Of a stretch of DNA of 64,000 nt, positions 23,570-31,987 are shown piece by piece. The notes beneath the pieces are model-generated. The model was not told where the DNA came from and made no database searches. It saw only the letters and a list, made by a program, of their open reading frames with translations. The stretch comes from JAFGSI01 sp041287425 (lineage in GTDB: Bacteria > Chloroflexota > Anaerolineae > Anaerolineales > Villigracilaceae). Each line of letters starts with the position of its first letter. Position 1 is the first letter of the stretch. The DNA lies in contig JBEULG010000028.1 of NCBI GenBank assembly GCA_041287425.1, positions 1-64,000 of the forward strand, read 5' to 3'. The translations under genes and the position numbers were made by a program.

Positions 23570-24622
23570 ATGGCTGTTGCCCAACCCCAAAAGGCAGCCT
23601 TTGACCCCGCCAGCAAGCGCCAGCAACTCCGCCAGACCCTCAAAAGGACCTGGCTGGCCTGGGCCTACATTGCCCCGGCCGGCCTGCTGATGGCGGTCAT
23701 TTCGTTCTTCCCGCAGATTTTTCAGGTCTGGATGGCCTTCACCAACTTCCGCATCCAGAACCTGCGCTTCAACCTGCTGCGACCGGAAACCTGGGAGCGA
23801 TTTGGCCCCGACTTCGTCGGCCTGACCAACTTCGTCAAAATCATCACCAGCGACCTGGCCATCGAGAACTACGATTTCGGGCGGCTGCTCCTCTTCAACG
23901 TCACCTGGACCTTCACCAACGTCATCCTGCACGTCGTCCTCGGCGTACTGATCGCCCTGGCGCTGAACAGCAAGAATCTCATCGGCCGGCGCGTCTACCG
24001 CGCCCTCTTCATCCTGCCCTGGGCCATCCCCGGCTACATCAACGCCCTCACCTGGCGCAACATGTTCGACCAGAACTTTGGCGCCATCAACTTCCTCATC
24101 GGCCACATCAACAACTGGCTGGGCACCTCCTTCGACACCCGCATCCGCTGGCTGGACGCCACCACCCCGCCCATCGGCGGACTGCTGAGTTTCCTGCCGC
24201 TGGCCTTCTACGCCCTGCTGGTGACCAATGTCTGGCTCGGCTGGCCCTTCATGACGGTCGTCGCCACCGGCGCCCTGCAGGCCATCCCCGAAGAACTCTA
24301 CGAAGCCGCCGGCATTGACGGCGCCAACGGCTGGCAAAAATTCTGGAACGTGACCGTCCCCATGATCCGCCCGGCGATGGTGCCGGCCATCATGCTCGGC
24401 ACAATCTGGACCTTCAACAACTTCAACGTCATCTACTTTATCAGCCGCGGCGGGCCGTTTGGCCGCACCGAAATCCTGGTCACCCAGGCCTTCAAACTGG
24501 TCTTCGAACAGCGCCTCTACGGCGTGGCCGCCGCTTTCAGCCTCATCGTCTTCTTCATCCTGTTGATCATCACGCTCATCAACAACCGGGTGACGCGCGC
24601 AACGGAGGCTTACAATGCTTAA
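23570..24622 (+). CDS. malF: Sugar ABC transporter permease (MalF type)
   Basis: 350 residues with about six transmembrane helices; the first is LAWAYIAPAGLLMAVISFFP. The binding-protein-dependent transport motif EELYEAAGIDGANGWQKFWN is the EAA loop that docks the ATPase. A periplasmic stretch (FRIQNLRFNLLRPETW) sits between helices 1 and 2. CAGGAGG precedes the ATG. Ends four codons into malG (8-bp overlap), so the two permeases are translationally coupled. Confidence 0.93.
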   Translation: MAVAQPQKAAFDPASKRQQLRQTLKRTWLAWAYIAPAGLLMAVISFFPQIFQVWMAFTNFRIQNLRFNLLRPETWERFGPDFVGLTNFVKIITSDLAIENYDFGRLLLFNVTWTFTNVILHVVLGVLIALALNSKNLIGRRVYRALFILPWAIPGYINALTWRNMFDQNFGAINFLIGHINNWLGTSFDTRIRWLDATTPPIGGLLSFLPLAFYALLVTNVWLGWPFMTVVATGALQAIPEELYEAAGIDGANGWQKFWNVTVPMIRPAMVPAIMLGTIWTFNNFNVIYFISRGGPFGRTEILVTQAFKLVFEQRLYGVAAAFSLIVFFILLIITLINNRVTRATEAYNA

Positions 24623-25661
24623 CAAATTCCTCGCCCTCCTCGAATTCTTCAGCACCACCCAGGCTGGCCGCGCCCGCCGCGCCGCCTGTGCCCAACGGCT
24701 ACGCTTCGGCCTTTCCACGCTCGGACATGACTTCATCGAATTCTTCCGTTCCAGCGAACGCGGCGGCAAGGTGCGCAAAGCCTTCTTCCGTCAGTTGGGG
24801 CTGCAATTGTTCCTGCTGACCATCACCCTGATCGTGCTCTTCCCCATCATGTGGATTTTCTCGATGGCGCTCGACCCGCGCAACATCGACAAACCCCTCG
24901 ACCTGACCCTCATCCCGCCGGGCGCTTCGCTGGCCGCTTTCCGCAAGGTGCTGCTCGACCCGTTCCCCCTCTTGTGTTCGAACCCCACCGACCTGAGCAC
25001 CTGCATGACCTTCGGCCGCCTGCTGGCCAACAGCCTGATCGTCGCCCTCGGCACCAGTCTCTTCTCGGTCGTCCTGGGCGCCTCGGCCGCCTACGCTTTC
25101 TCGCGCTTCAACTTCATCGGCCGCCAGGCCGGCATGATCGGCTTCATCGTCCTGCTCATGCTGCCCTCCACCGCCACCCTCGCCCCGCTCTACGTCCTGC
25201 TCAGCCAGATTCGCATCGGCGGCGAAGCCCTGCGCCAAACCCTACCCGGCTTGATGATCGCCTACGCCTCCGGCACGCTGCCCTTCGCCATCTGGAATCT
25301 GAAAGGCTACTTCGACACCGTGCCAAAAGAACTCGAGGAAGCCGCTATCATTGACGGCGCCAGCGTCACCCAGACCTTCCTGCGCATCATCCTGCCGCTC
25401 TCCGTCCCCGCCCTGGCCGTGACCGTCCTCTTCTCCTTTATGTCCGGCTGGACCGAGTTCGTCCTGGCCTGGACCTTCCTCGACGACCCGTCGCGCTTCA
25501 CCCTCGCCATGGCCCTGCGCTCCATGCAGGGACAGTTCGCCACCCCCTGGTCCGAATTCTCGGCCATGTCCATCCTGATGAGCATTCCCATCATCCTGCT
25601 GTTCTTTGCCATGCAGCGCTACATCGTCTCCGGCCTGACGGTCGGCGGCGTGAAAGGTTAA
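24615..25661 (+). CDS. malG: Sugar ABC transporter permease (MalG type) with N-terminal extension
   Basis: 348 residues. The usual MalG-like part begins near residue 57 (LGLQLFLLTITLIVLFPIMW) and carries six helices and the EAA loop PKELEEAAIIDGASVTQTFL. The first 56 residues are an unusual basic cytoplasmic extension (RRAACAQRLRFGLSTLGHDF). The start has GGAGG in front and overlaps malF, so the extension is probably real. No ATPase gene follows; a shared MsmK/UgpC-type ATPase elsewhere must be used. A terminator lies downstream. Confidence 0.92.
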   Translation: MLNKFLALLEFFSTTQAGRARRAACAQRLRFGLSTLGHDFIEFFRSSERGGKVRKAFFRQLGLQLFLLTITLIVLFPIMWIFSMALDPRNIDKPLDLTLIPPGASLAAFRKVLLDPFPLLCSNPTDLSTCMTFGRLLANSLIVALGTSLFSVVLGASAAYAFSRFNFIGRQAGMIGFIVLLMLPSTATLAPLYVLLSQIRIGGEALRQTLPGLMIAYASGTLPFAIWNLKGYFDTVPKELEEAAIIDGASVTQTFLRIILPLSVPALAVTVLFSFMSGWTEFVLAWTFLDDPSRFTLAMALRSMQGQFATPWSEFSAMSILMSIPIILLFFAMQRYIVSGLTVGGVKG

Positions 25662-25668
25662 TCCCCCT

Positions 25669-25697
25669 GGGGCGGCCGGCCAGCCGCCCCGATTTTT
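25669..25697 (+). terminator. Intrinsic terminator after malG
   Basis: GGGGCGGC, CGGCCA loop, GCCGCCCC, GATTTTT. Confidence 0.85.
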
Positions 25698-25708
25698 GAT
25701 GCCCCGCC

Positions 25709-27277
25709 ATGAAAAGATACCTGCTCTTCCTGCTCGCTCTCTCCATTCTACTGGCCGCCTGCCAGCCCCGTCCGGCCGAAAACCAGCCCACCCCCACCCG
25801 CCTCCCCTACACCACCCCCGCCTGGTTCGACGGCCAAATCCTCTACGAAATCTTCGTCCGCTCCTTCTACGACTCCGACGGCGACGGCCTCGGCGACCTG
25901 CGCGGCATCGAACAAAACCTGGACTATCTGGAATCCCTCCACGTGGGCGTCCTCTGGTTGATGCCCATCTACCCCTCCCCCTCCGACCACGGCTACGACG
26001 TGGCCGACTACTTCGCCGTCAACCCCGATTACGGCACGCTCGCAGACCTGCAATCACTGGTCGCCGCCGTCCACGCCCGCGGCATGTACCTCATCCTCGA
26101 CTTCGTCCCCTCCCACCTCTCCAACCAGAACCCCATCTTCCAAGACGCCTACGCCAATCCACAATCCCAATACAGCGACTGGTTCGTCTGGCGCAACGAC
26201 GCCCACACTCTCTACGCCGGCTTCGCCGACAGCGAGTCCATGCCGCGCTTCAACCACTACAACCCTGCAGTGGTGGACTACCTCTCTCAGGCCGCCCTCT
26301 TCTGGCTCGACCTGGACGGCGACGGCGATTACACCGACGGCGTGGACGGCTTTCGGGTTGACAACGCCACCTTCCCGCCGGTCGAATTCCTGATGACCCT
26401 GCGCCAGCGCATCAAGGCCGCCAACCCCAACGCCCTCCTGCTCGGCGAAACGTGGGTCAACGACCCCAACGACCTGGGCCGTTTCTTCACCGACCAGTTC
26501 GACGCCCTCTTCGACTTCCCGCTCTACCAAACCCTCACCGGCGGCCAGACCTCCAACGGCGACGGCGTCCTCAACGGCCGCGCCCGCCCCATTCTCCTGA
26601 CCATGCTCTTCGAAGAGGAAGCCCAATTCCCCCCAGAAGCCATGCCGGTGCGCTTCCTCGCCAACCACGACACCAACCGCCTCTACACCAAGACCGGCGG
26701 CAACCTCGACCGCCTGCGCCTCGCTGCCGACCTGCTGGCCTGCCTGCCCGGCCCCATCATGCTCTACTACGGCGAGGAAATCGGTATGCCCGGCCAAAAA
26801 GGCGGCCCGCCCTACTGGGACAACTACCGCCGCGAACCGATGGACTGGTATGCCCTCGAGGCCGGCCCCGGCCAAACGACCTGGTTCATGCCCCCCGACC
26901 GCTGGAACCGTCCCGCCGACGGCATCTCGGTCGAGGAACAGGAGGCCGACCCCCTGTCGTTGCTCAACCACTACCGCGCCATCCTGGGCCGGCGCGCCGC
27001 CTCGCCCGCCCTGCGCAGCGGCGACTTCAGTCTCCTCGAACTCGAGGCCCCCCCCGCCGCCTGGGGCTTCCTCCGCCAGAACGGCACGGAAGAAGTCCTC
27101 TGCCTCTACAACTTCTCTGACCAGCCGCTCGAAGCGACGCTGCCCGCCTGGCCGCTCGCCGAGGGCACCCCCCTCGACCTGCTGACCGGCTCCAACCTGC
27201 CCCCCGCCGCGGCCGGCGCGCCCTACACCCTCAGCCTGCCTCCCATTTCATCCCTCTGGCTCGTCTCACAACCCTAA
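25709..27277 (+). CDS. Secreted alpha-amylase lipoprotein (GH13)
   Basis: 522 residues. Lipoprotein signal MKRYLLFLLALSILLAAC with Cys18, so it is anchored outside the membrane. GH13 regions: I DFVPSHLSN, II GFRVDNATF (nucleophile Asp), III LLGETW (acid Glu), IV FLANHDTNR. It starts the barrel with WFDGQILYEIFVRSFYDSDG and has a C-terminal beta domain. It probably cuts starch or dextrins to oligosaccharides imported by the MalEFG system upstream. No Shine-Dalgarno is evident near the ATG. Exact specificity cannot be given. Confidence 0.9.
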   Translation: MKRYLLFLLALSILLAACQPRPAENQPTPTRLPYTTPAWFDGQILYEIFVRSFYDSDGDGLGDLRGIEQNLDYLESLHVGVLWLMPIYPSPSDHGYDVADYFAVNPDYGTLADLQSLVAAVHARGMYLILDFVPSHLSNQNPIFQDAYANPQSQYSDWFVWRNDAHTLYAGFADSESMPRFNHYNPAVVDYLSQAALFWLDLDGDGDYTDGVDGFRVDNATFPPVEFLMTLRQRIKAANPNALLLGETWVNDPNDLGRFFTDQFDALFDFPLYQTLTGGQTSNGDGVLNGRARPILLTMLFEEEAQFPPEAMPVRFLANHDTNRLYTKTGGNLDRLRLAADLLACLPGPIMLYYGEEIGMPGQKGGPPYWDNYRREPMDWYALEAGPGQTTWFMPPDRWNRPADGISVEEQEADPLSLLNHYRAILGRRAASPALRSGDFSLLELEAPPAAWGFLRQNGTEEVLCLYNFSDQPLEATLPAWPLAEGTPLDLLTGSNLPPAAAGAPYTLSLPPISSLWLVSQP

Positions 27278-27327
27278 AATGAGGTAAAATTCGTCCGTTC
27301 GCTCATCCCCTTCTCTCAAGAGCCTGC

Positions 27328-28725
27328 ATGACCACCCCCTACTGGGTCCCGGACGCCATCTTCTACCAAATCTTTCCCGACCGTTTCGCCAACGGTGACC
27401 CCGACAACGACCCGCCCAATGTCGTGCCATGGGGCAGCCCGCCCACCTTGCACGGCTTCCAGGGCGGCGACCTGCGCGGCATCATCCAGCGCTTCGACTA
27501 CCTGCTCGAACTGGGCATCAACGCCCTCTACCTGAACCCCATCTTCGCCTCCCCCTCCACCCACCGCTACAACACCAGCGACTATTACCAAATCGACCCC
27601 AAACTCGGCACGCTGGCCGACTTCCGCGCCCTCCTCGACCTGGCCCACCGCAACGGCGTCCGCATCATCCTGGACGGCGTCTTCAACCACTGCGGGCGGG
27701 GCTTCTTCGCCTTCGCCGACGTGCTCGAAAACGAAGCCGAATCCCCCTATCGCGACTGGTTCCACATCAAGCACTTCCCCCTCGATGCCTACACCCCCGG
27801 CGAGGCCCAAAACTACCTCGGCTGGTGGAATCACAAGAGCCTGCCCAAATTCAACACCGACAACCCACACGTCCGCCGCTACCTGCTGGACGTGGCCCGC
27901 TACTGGATTGACCAGGGCGCCGACGGCTGGCGGCTGGACGTCCCCAACGAAATTGACGACGATGACTTCTGGGCGGAATTCCGCCAGGTGGTCAAATCGG
28001 CCAACCGCGACGCCTACCTCCTGGGAGAAATCTGGACCATCGACCCGCGCTGGGCCAACGACAGCCACTTCGACGGCCTGATGAACTACCCCTTCCGCGA
28101 TGCCTTGCTGCGCCTGCTCTACGCCGGCACCCTCGACATGCCCCACTTCATCGAAAAAATCGAAGGCCTGCTGACCGCCTACCCGCCCGAAAACGTCTAT
28201 GCCATGTATGTGCCGCTCGGCTCCCACGATACCGAGCGCCTTTTTACGAAAATGGAAGGCAACACCGATAAGGTCAAATTGGCCTTCCTGCTCCAGATGG
28301 CCTACCCCGGCGCCCCGGCCATTTACTACGGCGACGAAATCGGCCTGCCCGGCGGCAAAGACCCCGACTGCCGGCGCGCCTTCCCCTGGGAACGCCGCGA
28401 GTGGCATCTCGAACTCCAGCACTGGGTGCGTACTCTCATCCGGCTGCGCAAACAATCCCCGGCGCTGCGGCGCGGCGAGTACAAACGCCTGTTCGCCGAC
28501 CCCCACAACGGCCACTTCGCCTTTGCCCGCATCCTCGGCGAAGAAAAAATCCTCGTCGCCATCAACGCCTCCGGCAGCCCGCAGCAATTCCAAATTCCGT
28601 GCGCCCCGCTCGGCTGGAGCGATGGACAAATCGTCCGCAACCTCATCACCGGTCAAAAATACACCGTCGAGGGCAAGAAATTCCAAGTCAAACTGCCCGC
28701 CTGGAGCGGCATGTGGGTAGCCTGA
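27328..28725 (+). CDS. Cytoplasmic GH13 enzyme (cyclomaltodextrinase/neopullulanase-like)
   Basis: 465 residues, no signal peptide. GH13 regions: I DGVFNHCGRG, II GWRLDVPNEI, III LLGEIW, IV PLGSHDTERLF. The start VPDAIFYQIFPDRFANGDPD and the MPKFNTDNP-like KSLPKFNTDNPHV match the neopullulanase/CDase group, but the N-terminal CBM34-type domain of those enzymes is absent. It likely hydrolyses imported maltodextrins. A GAGGTAAAAT box at 27281-27290 is a possible -10, so it may be transcribed on its own. Confidence 0.9.
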   Translation: MTTPYWVPDAIFYQIFPDRFANGDPDNDPPNVVPWGSPPTLHGFQGGDLRGIIQRFDYLLELGINALYLNPIFASPSTHRYNTSDYYQIDPKLGTLADFRALLDLAHRNGVRIILDGVFNHCGRGFFAFADVLENEAESPYRDWFHIKHFPLDAYTPGEAQNYLGWWNHKSLPKFNTDNPHVRRYLLDVARYWIDQGADGWRLDVPNEIDDDDFWAEFRQVVKSANRDAYLLGEIWTIDPRWANDSHFDGLMNYPFRDALLRLLYAGTLDMPHFIEKIEGLLTAYPPENVYAMYVPLGSHDTERLFTKMEGNTDKVKLAFLLQMAYPGAPAIYYGDEIGLPGGKDPDCRRAFPWERREWHLELQHWVRTLIRLRKQSPALRRGEYKRLFADPHNGHFAFARILGEEKILVAINASGSPQQFQIPCAPLGWSDGQIVRNLITGQKYTVEGKKFQVKLPAWSGMWVA

Positions 28726-29222
28726 AAGCGCGTCTTGTCACCCTCTTGTCTATCAGCATGGCGGCGGCCATGCTGCTCATGATTCTGTATTGGGCAGCCA
28801 CCGACAGCCTGGAAGACCGCGAAACCATCTTCATCGCCCTGGGCTTGATCCTGCTCTTGGGAGGCCTGACCCTGCTCGCCCGCCGCGGCCGTCCGCACCT
28901 GGCCGCCGGCCTGTTGACGGGGCTGCTCTTCCTGCTCATCCTGGCCGCCTCGGTCGGCTATGGCGTGGGAACGCCCTCGACAGCCGGTTTCCTGCTCCCC
29001 ATCGTTCTGGCGGCAGCCGCCCTCGGACCCGCCGCCTGCTGGCTGGTCACCGGCCTTTCCCTCGCCGCCGTCTGGATCACCGCCCTCGCCGCCGCCCAGG
29101 CCTGGTACGCCCCCTGGATCCCCTACCAGACCTCCGACCTGACCTTCACCGCCCCCTTCTACACGTTTCTCTTCCTGTTGACCGCCGTCATCTTGACGAC
29201 CGCCCGCCTGCGGGCCGAATAG
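28713..29222 (+). CDS. Membrane protein resembling a sensor input domain
   Basis: 169 residues from a GTG at 28713 that overlaps the preceding gene by 13 bp; the ATG at 28758 would give 154. Five to six hydrophobic helices: VTLLSISMAAAMLLMILYWA, FIALGLILLLGGLTLLA, AAGLLTGLLFLLILAAS, AGFLLPIVLAAAALGPAACW and FYTFLFLLTAVILTTARL. This resembles the membrane sensing part of Chloroflexota histidine kinases, but no kinase domain follows. Either a free-standing integral membrane protein or a truncated sensor. Confidence 0.6.
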   Translation: MGSLKARLVTLLSISMAAAMLLMILYWAATDSLEDRETIFIALGLILLLGGLTLLARRGRPHLAAGLLTGLLFLLILAASVGYGVGTPSTAGFLLPIVLAAAALGPAACWLVTGLSLAAVWITALAAAQAWYAPWIPYQTSDLTFTAPFYTFLFLLTAVILTTARLRAE

Positions 29223-29243
29223 AACCCTCCCACCCCCAAGAAT

Positions 29244-29978
29244 CTACCCCCACACCGCCGTAACTAGCGCCGGCAAAATCTCGCCCGATTTGCCCTGCAG
29301 GAAGAAATCCGTCTGCGGGGTGAGCGGCGTCGGCTCCAGGTTGATTTCCACCAGCGCCGCGCCGCCGCCTTTGGCGACGTGCGCCAGCGAGGCCGCCGGT
29401 TGGACCAGGCCAGAGGTTCCAATCGAAAAAAAGACCTGCGAAAGACGCGCCGCTTCCCAGGCTGCTTCCATCGCATCGGGCGGCAGCATCTCCCCAAACC
29501 AGACCACATCCGGTCGCAGCAGCCCGCCGCAGACAGCGCAGCGGGGGACGGTCTCCCTCTCCTCCTGCCAACGCGCCGCGGGCTGGCCGCACTCGAAACA
29601 CTTGACCCGCCGGATGTTGCCGTGCAGTTCGAGCACGACCGGGCTGCCGGCCCTGGCGTGCAGGCCGTCCACGTTCTGGGTGATGAGCGTGAAATCGGCG
29701 ATGCGGCCGGCCATCTCAGCCAACGCATAATGGCCGGGATTGGGCGCGACCGACTCCAGCCGGGCGCGGCGCTCGGCGTACCAATCCCAAACCAGTTTGG
29801 GGTTGCGGCGAAAGGCCTCAGGGGTGGCCAGGTCTTCAGGACGATACTGTGCCCACAGTCCGCGCTGGGCGTCGCGGAAGGTCGGCACACCCGACTCCTG
29901 CGAGACGCCCGCGCCGGTCAGGGCGGCGGCGCGCCGACAGCCACGCAACAGGCCGATCAGTTCAGCGGGAATGTTCAT
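29244..29978 (-). CDS. cobB: NAD-dependent protein deacylase (sirtuin)
   Basis: 244 residues. Sirtuin motifs: GAGVSQESGVPTFRD (NAD binding), TQNVDGLHARAG, catalytic His in LELHGNIRR, zinc knuckle CFECG...CAVCGG, and GTSGLVQPAA, IEINLEPT-like VEINLEPTPLT. WYAERRARL carries the Tyr-x-x-Arg pair used by SIRT5-type enzymes to bind succinyl-lysine, so desuccinylase activity is likely along with deacetylation. It is 6 bp downstream of xth and presumably co-transcribed. Confidence 0.95.
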   Translation of the reverse strand: MNIPAELIGLLRGCRRAAALTGAGVSQESGVPTFRDAQRGLWAQYRPEDLATPEAFRRNPKLVWDWYAERRARLESVAPNPGHYALAEMAGRIADFTLITQNVDGLHARAGSPVVLELHGNIRRVKCFECGQPAARWQEERETVPRCAVCGGLLRPDVVWFGEMLPPDAMEAAWEAARLSQVFFSIGTSGLVQPAASLAHVAKGGGAALVEINLEPTPLTPQTDFFLQGKSGEILPALVTAVWG

Positions 29979-29984
29979 CTCATT

Positions 29985-30755
29985 TCACACATCGAGCACC
30001 AGGCTGACCGGACAATGGTCGGAGCCCATCACTTCATCGTGGATTTCGGCGGCCGCGATGCGCTCGCGCAAATCGGGCGAAACCATGAAATAATCCAGCC
30101 GCCAGCCGACGTTGCGCTCGCGGGCGCGCGTGACCATGTCCCACCAGGTGTACTTGACGGTCTCCGGGTGCAGATAACGGAACGTGTCGATCAGCCCGGC
30201 CGCGAAAAACTCACCCAGCCCGGCGCGTTCCTCGGGCAGGAAACCGCTGGTCTTGGTGTTCTCCTTCGGGCGGGCCAGGTCAATCTCGGCGTAGGCGGTG
30301 TTGAAGTCACCGGCCACGACCACCGAGCGCCCGGCCTGCATGTATTCCTGCGCCACGTGCAGAAAACGCTTGTAAAAGGCCAGTTTGTGCGCCACCCACT
30401 CCGGGCCGCGGCCGCCGTTGGGAAAATAAATATTGAAAAAGACGAACGGCTCGAACTCATGGATGAGGGTGCGGCCCTCGCTGTCGAAGCGCGCCTCGCC
30501 CAGCCCTTCGACCACCCGCTGCGGCGGGCGGCGCGAAAACGTCGCCACGCCGCTGTAGCCCTTGCGCTCGGCCGCGCTCCAGGCCGCCTGGTAACCGGGC
30601 GGATTCCGCAGCGCCGCCGAGAGTTGCTCCGGGTGCGCCTTCGTCTCCTGGATGGCGACCACGTCCGCCCCGCAGCCGGCCAGCCAGTCGAGAAAGCCTT
30701 TCTTCTCCGCCGCCCGGATGCCGTTGACGTTCCACGAAATCAATTTCCAGGTCAT
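29985..30755 (-). CDS. xth: Exonuclease III (AP endonuclease)
   Basis: 256 residues from the ATG at 30755, where GGGAGG lies upstream and the family start KLISWNVNGIRAAEKKGF follows; longer frames upstream are spurious. Catalytic set: Asn of WNVNGIRA, Glu of AIQETKA, Tyr in VAGDFNTAYAEIDLA, Asp of the same block, and the GSDHCPVSL His/Asp. Repairs abasic sites in DNA. Between a 75-residue protein gene and cobB on the minus strand. Confidence 0.95.
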   Translation of the reverse strand: MTWKLISWNVNGIRAAEKKGFLDWLAGCGADVVAIQETKAHPEQLSAALRNPPGYQAAWSAAERKGYSGVATFSRRPPQRVVEGLGEARFDSEGRTLIHEFEPFVFFNIYFPNGGRGPEWVAHKLAFYKRFLHVAQEYMQAGRSVVVAGDFNTAYAEIDLARPKENTKTSGFLPEERAGLGEFFAAGLIDTFRYLHPETVKYTWWDMVTRARERNVGWRLDYFMVSPDLRERIAAAEIHDEVMGSDHCPVSLVLDV

Positions 30756-30778
30756 TGCAGGCTGCCTCCCGCCGCGCC

Positions 30779-31006
30779 TCAGTGCCAGCCGCCGGTCTGC
30801 ATGCGGTTCCTGATTTCTTCCTGCAAAGCAGATAGCATTTCCAGGTAAGACTCGCGGTTGGCCGGACTGCCCAGGGTGGCCTGTTCCTCGAAACGGGCCA
30901 GGAAGTACACCACCCACGAGAGCCAGGTACGCGGGTTACTCTGCAGGCGGGCAATCTGTTTGACAATTTCGAGCAGTTCATCGCGCAGCATACTTTCTTT
31001 GCTCAT
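30779..31006 (-). CDS. Small hypothetical helical protein
   Basis: 75 residues, MSKESMLRDELLEIVKQIAR onward, predicted helical with an aromatic middle (TWLSWVVYFLARFEEQ). ATG preceded by AAAAGGAG at good spacing, which supports a real gene. First gene of a likely operon with xth and cobB (23-bp gap). No family recognised. Confidence 0.7.
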   Translation of the reverse strand: MSKESMLRDELLEIVKQIARLQSNPRTWLSWVVYFLARFEEQATLGSPANRESYLEMLSALQEEIRNRMQTGGWH

Positions 31007-31474
31007 GAGTCACACTCCTTTTCGTTTCGGTTTTGAGGCTTCGCCCAGGCGTATAGCGCCTCCCCGGAAACCCACTTCTTAATTGTATCATTGCCGCACC
31101 GCCGCCAGACTTCGAAATCCTCGGGCAATCGCATTTGGAGCAACAATGGATTGACCCTCTCTCGCCTGGGCTCAAGCCGCCCGACTCAGGTCATGGCAAC
31201 CCTCTGGGCTCTCGGAAACCGGCCCCGCAGGGGCTTTCGGGTACTCAGGCCGGACTTCAGTCCGCCGAAATAGTCGAGATGCGATTGCCCTATCGAAATC
31301 CTGACAACTGCGCAAATCAAACTGCAACGGTTGAGCCGGCCGTTTTGGCAGCAGGAGACACCTCCCCGCCTCACCTGCACCGTCTGCCCCGGCGACCAGG
31401 ATGACACCGGTACAAACAGCCCCCCCGAGGTTGCATCAGGCTGATGTATAATATTTCTCAAAGGAGAGTAGCCT
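31007..31474. other. Divergent intergenic region
   Basis: 468 bp between the small hypothetical gene (minus) and DUF4332 (plus). It holds short GC-rich inverted stretches (for example GCCGGACTTCAGTCCGCC near 31249). A TATAAT is present at 31447-31452 upstream of the DUF4332 gene, without a fitting -35. No open frame here has a ribosome site or a recognised domain. Confidence 0.5.
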
Positions 31475-31876
31475 ATGAATATCAAGGTGATTGAAGGTAT
31501 TGGAACTGCCTACGCACAGAAACTGGAAAAGGCGGGCATTCACACCACCGAGGCTCTGCTGAAGGCCGCCGCCAGCGCCAAGGGCCGCAAAGAACTGGCC
31601 GCCGAGACCGGCATCAGCGAAGACCTGCTCCTCGAGTGGGTCAACCATGCTGACCTCTTCCGCATCAACGGTGTTGGCGGCGAATACGCCGACCTGCTCG
31701 AAGAGGCTGGCGTGGACACGGTTGCCGAACTCGCCCGGCGCGTCCCCGAAAAACTGTACCAGAAAATGGCCGAGGTCAACCAGGCCAAAAATCTGGTCAA
31801 TCGCATGCCCGGTCTCAGCCAAGTAACCGAGTGGATTGAACAGGCTAAGCAATTGCCCAAAGTCGTCACGTATTAA
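31475..31876 (+). CDS. DUF4332 helix-hairpin-helix protein
   Basis: 133 residues. Two tandem helix-hairpin-helix-like units: VIEGIGTAYAQKLEKAGIHT and INGVGGEYADLLEEAGVDTV, the pattern of DUF4332. Such folds bind DNA or act as small interaction modules; the exact role is unknown. AAAGGAG precedes the ATG at good spacing and TATAAT lies 28 bp upstream. It ends at a terminator shared with the convergent cydDC gene. Confidence 0.85.
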   Translation: MNIKVIEGIGTAYAQKLEKAGIHTTEALLKAAASAKGRKELAAETGISEDLLLEWVNHADLFRINGVGGEYADLLEEAGVDTVAELARRVPEKLYQKMAEVNQAKNLVNRMPGLSQVTEWIEQAKQLPKVVTY

Positions 31877-31892
31877 GCCCCTCCGAGATTGA

Positions 31893-31927
31893 CGAAAAAG
31901 GCGCGAATCTCTCCGCGCTTTTTTCGT
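31893..31927. terminator. Bidirectional terminator between DUF4332 and cydDC
   Basis: GAAAAAGGCGCG, AATCTCT loop, CCGCGCTTTTTTCG. The A-run and T-run flank a GC stem, so it can end both convergent transcripts. Confidence 0.8.
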
Positions 31928-31987
31928 TTCCTCTTCGCCGCTGTCCTTGACATTGGCCAGCCAGGAAGAGCAACGGCATTGCCCGGC

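Noticed and set aside
27316..28686. 456-codon open frame opposite the second GH13 gene
   Set aside because: Antisense frame in GC-rich coding DNA; low-complexity Val/Gly-rich protein, no ribosome site.
31186..31485. 99-codon minus-strand frame upstream of DUF4332
   Set aside because: No ribosome site, no recognisable domain; it covers the promoter region of DUF4332.
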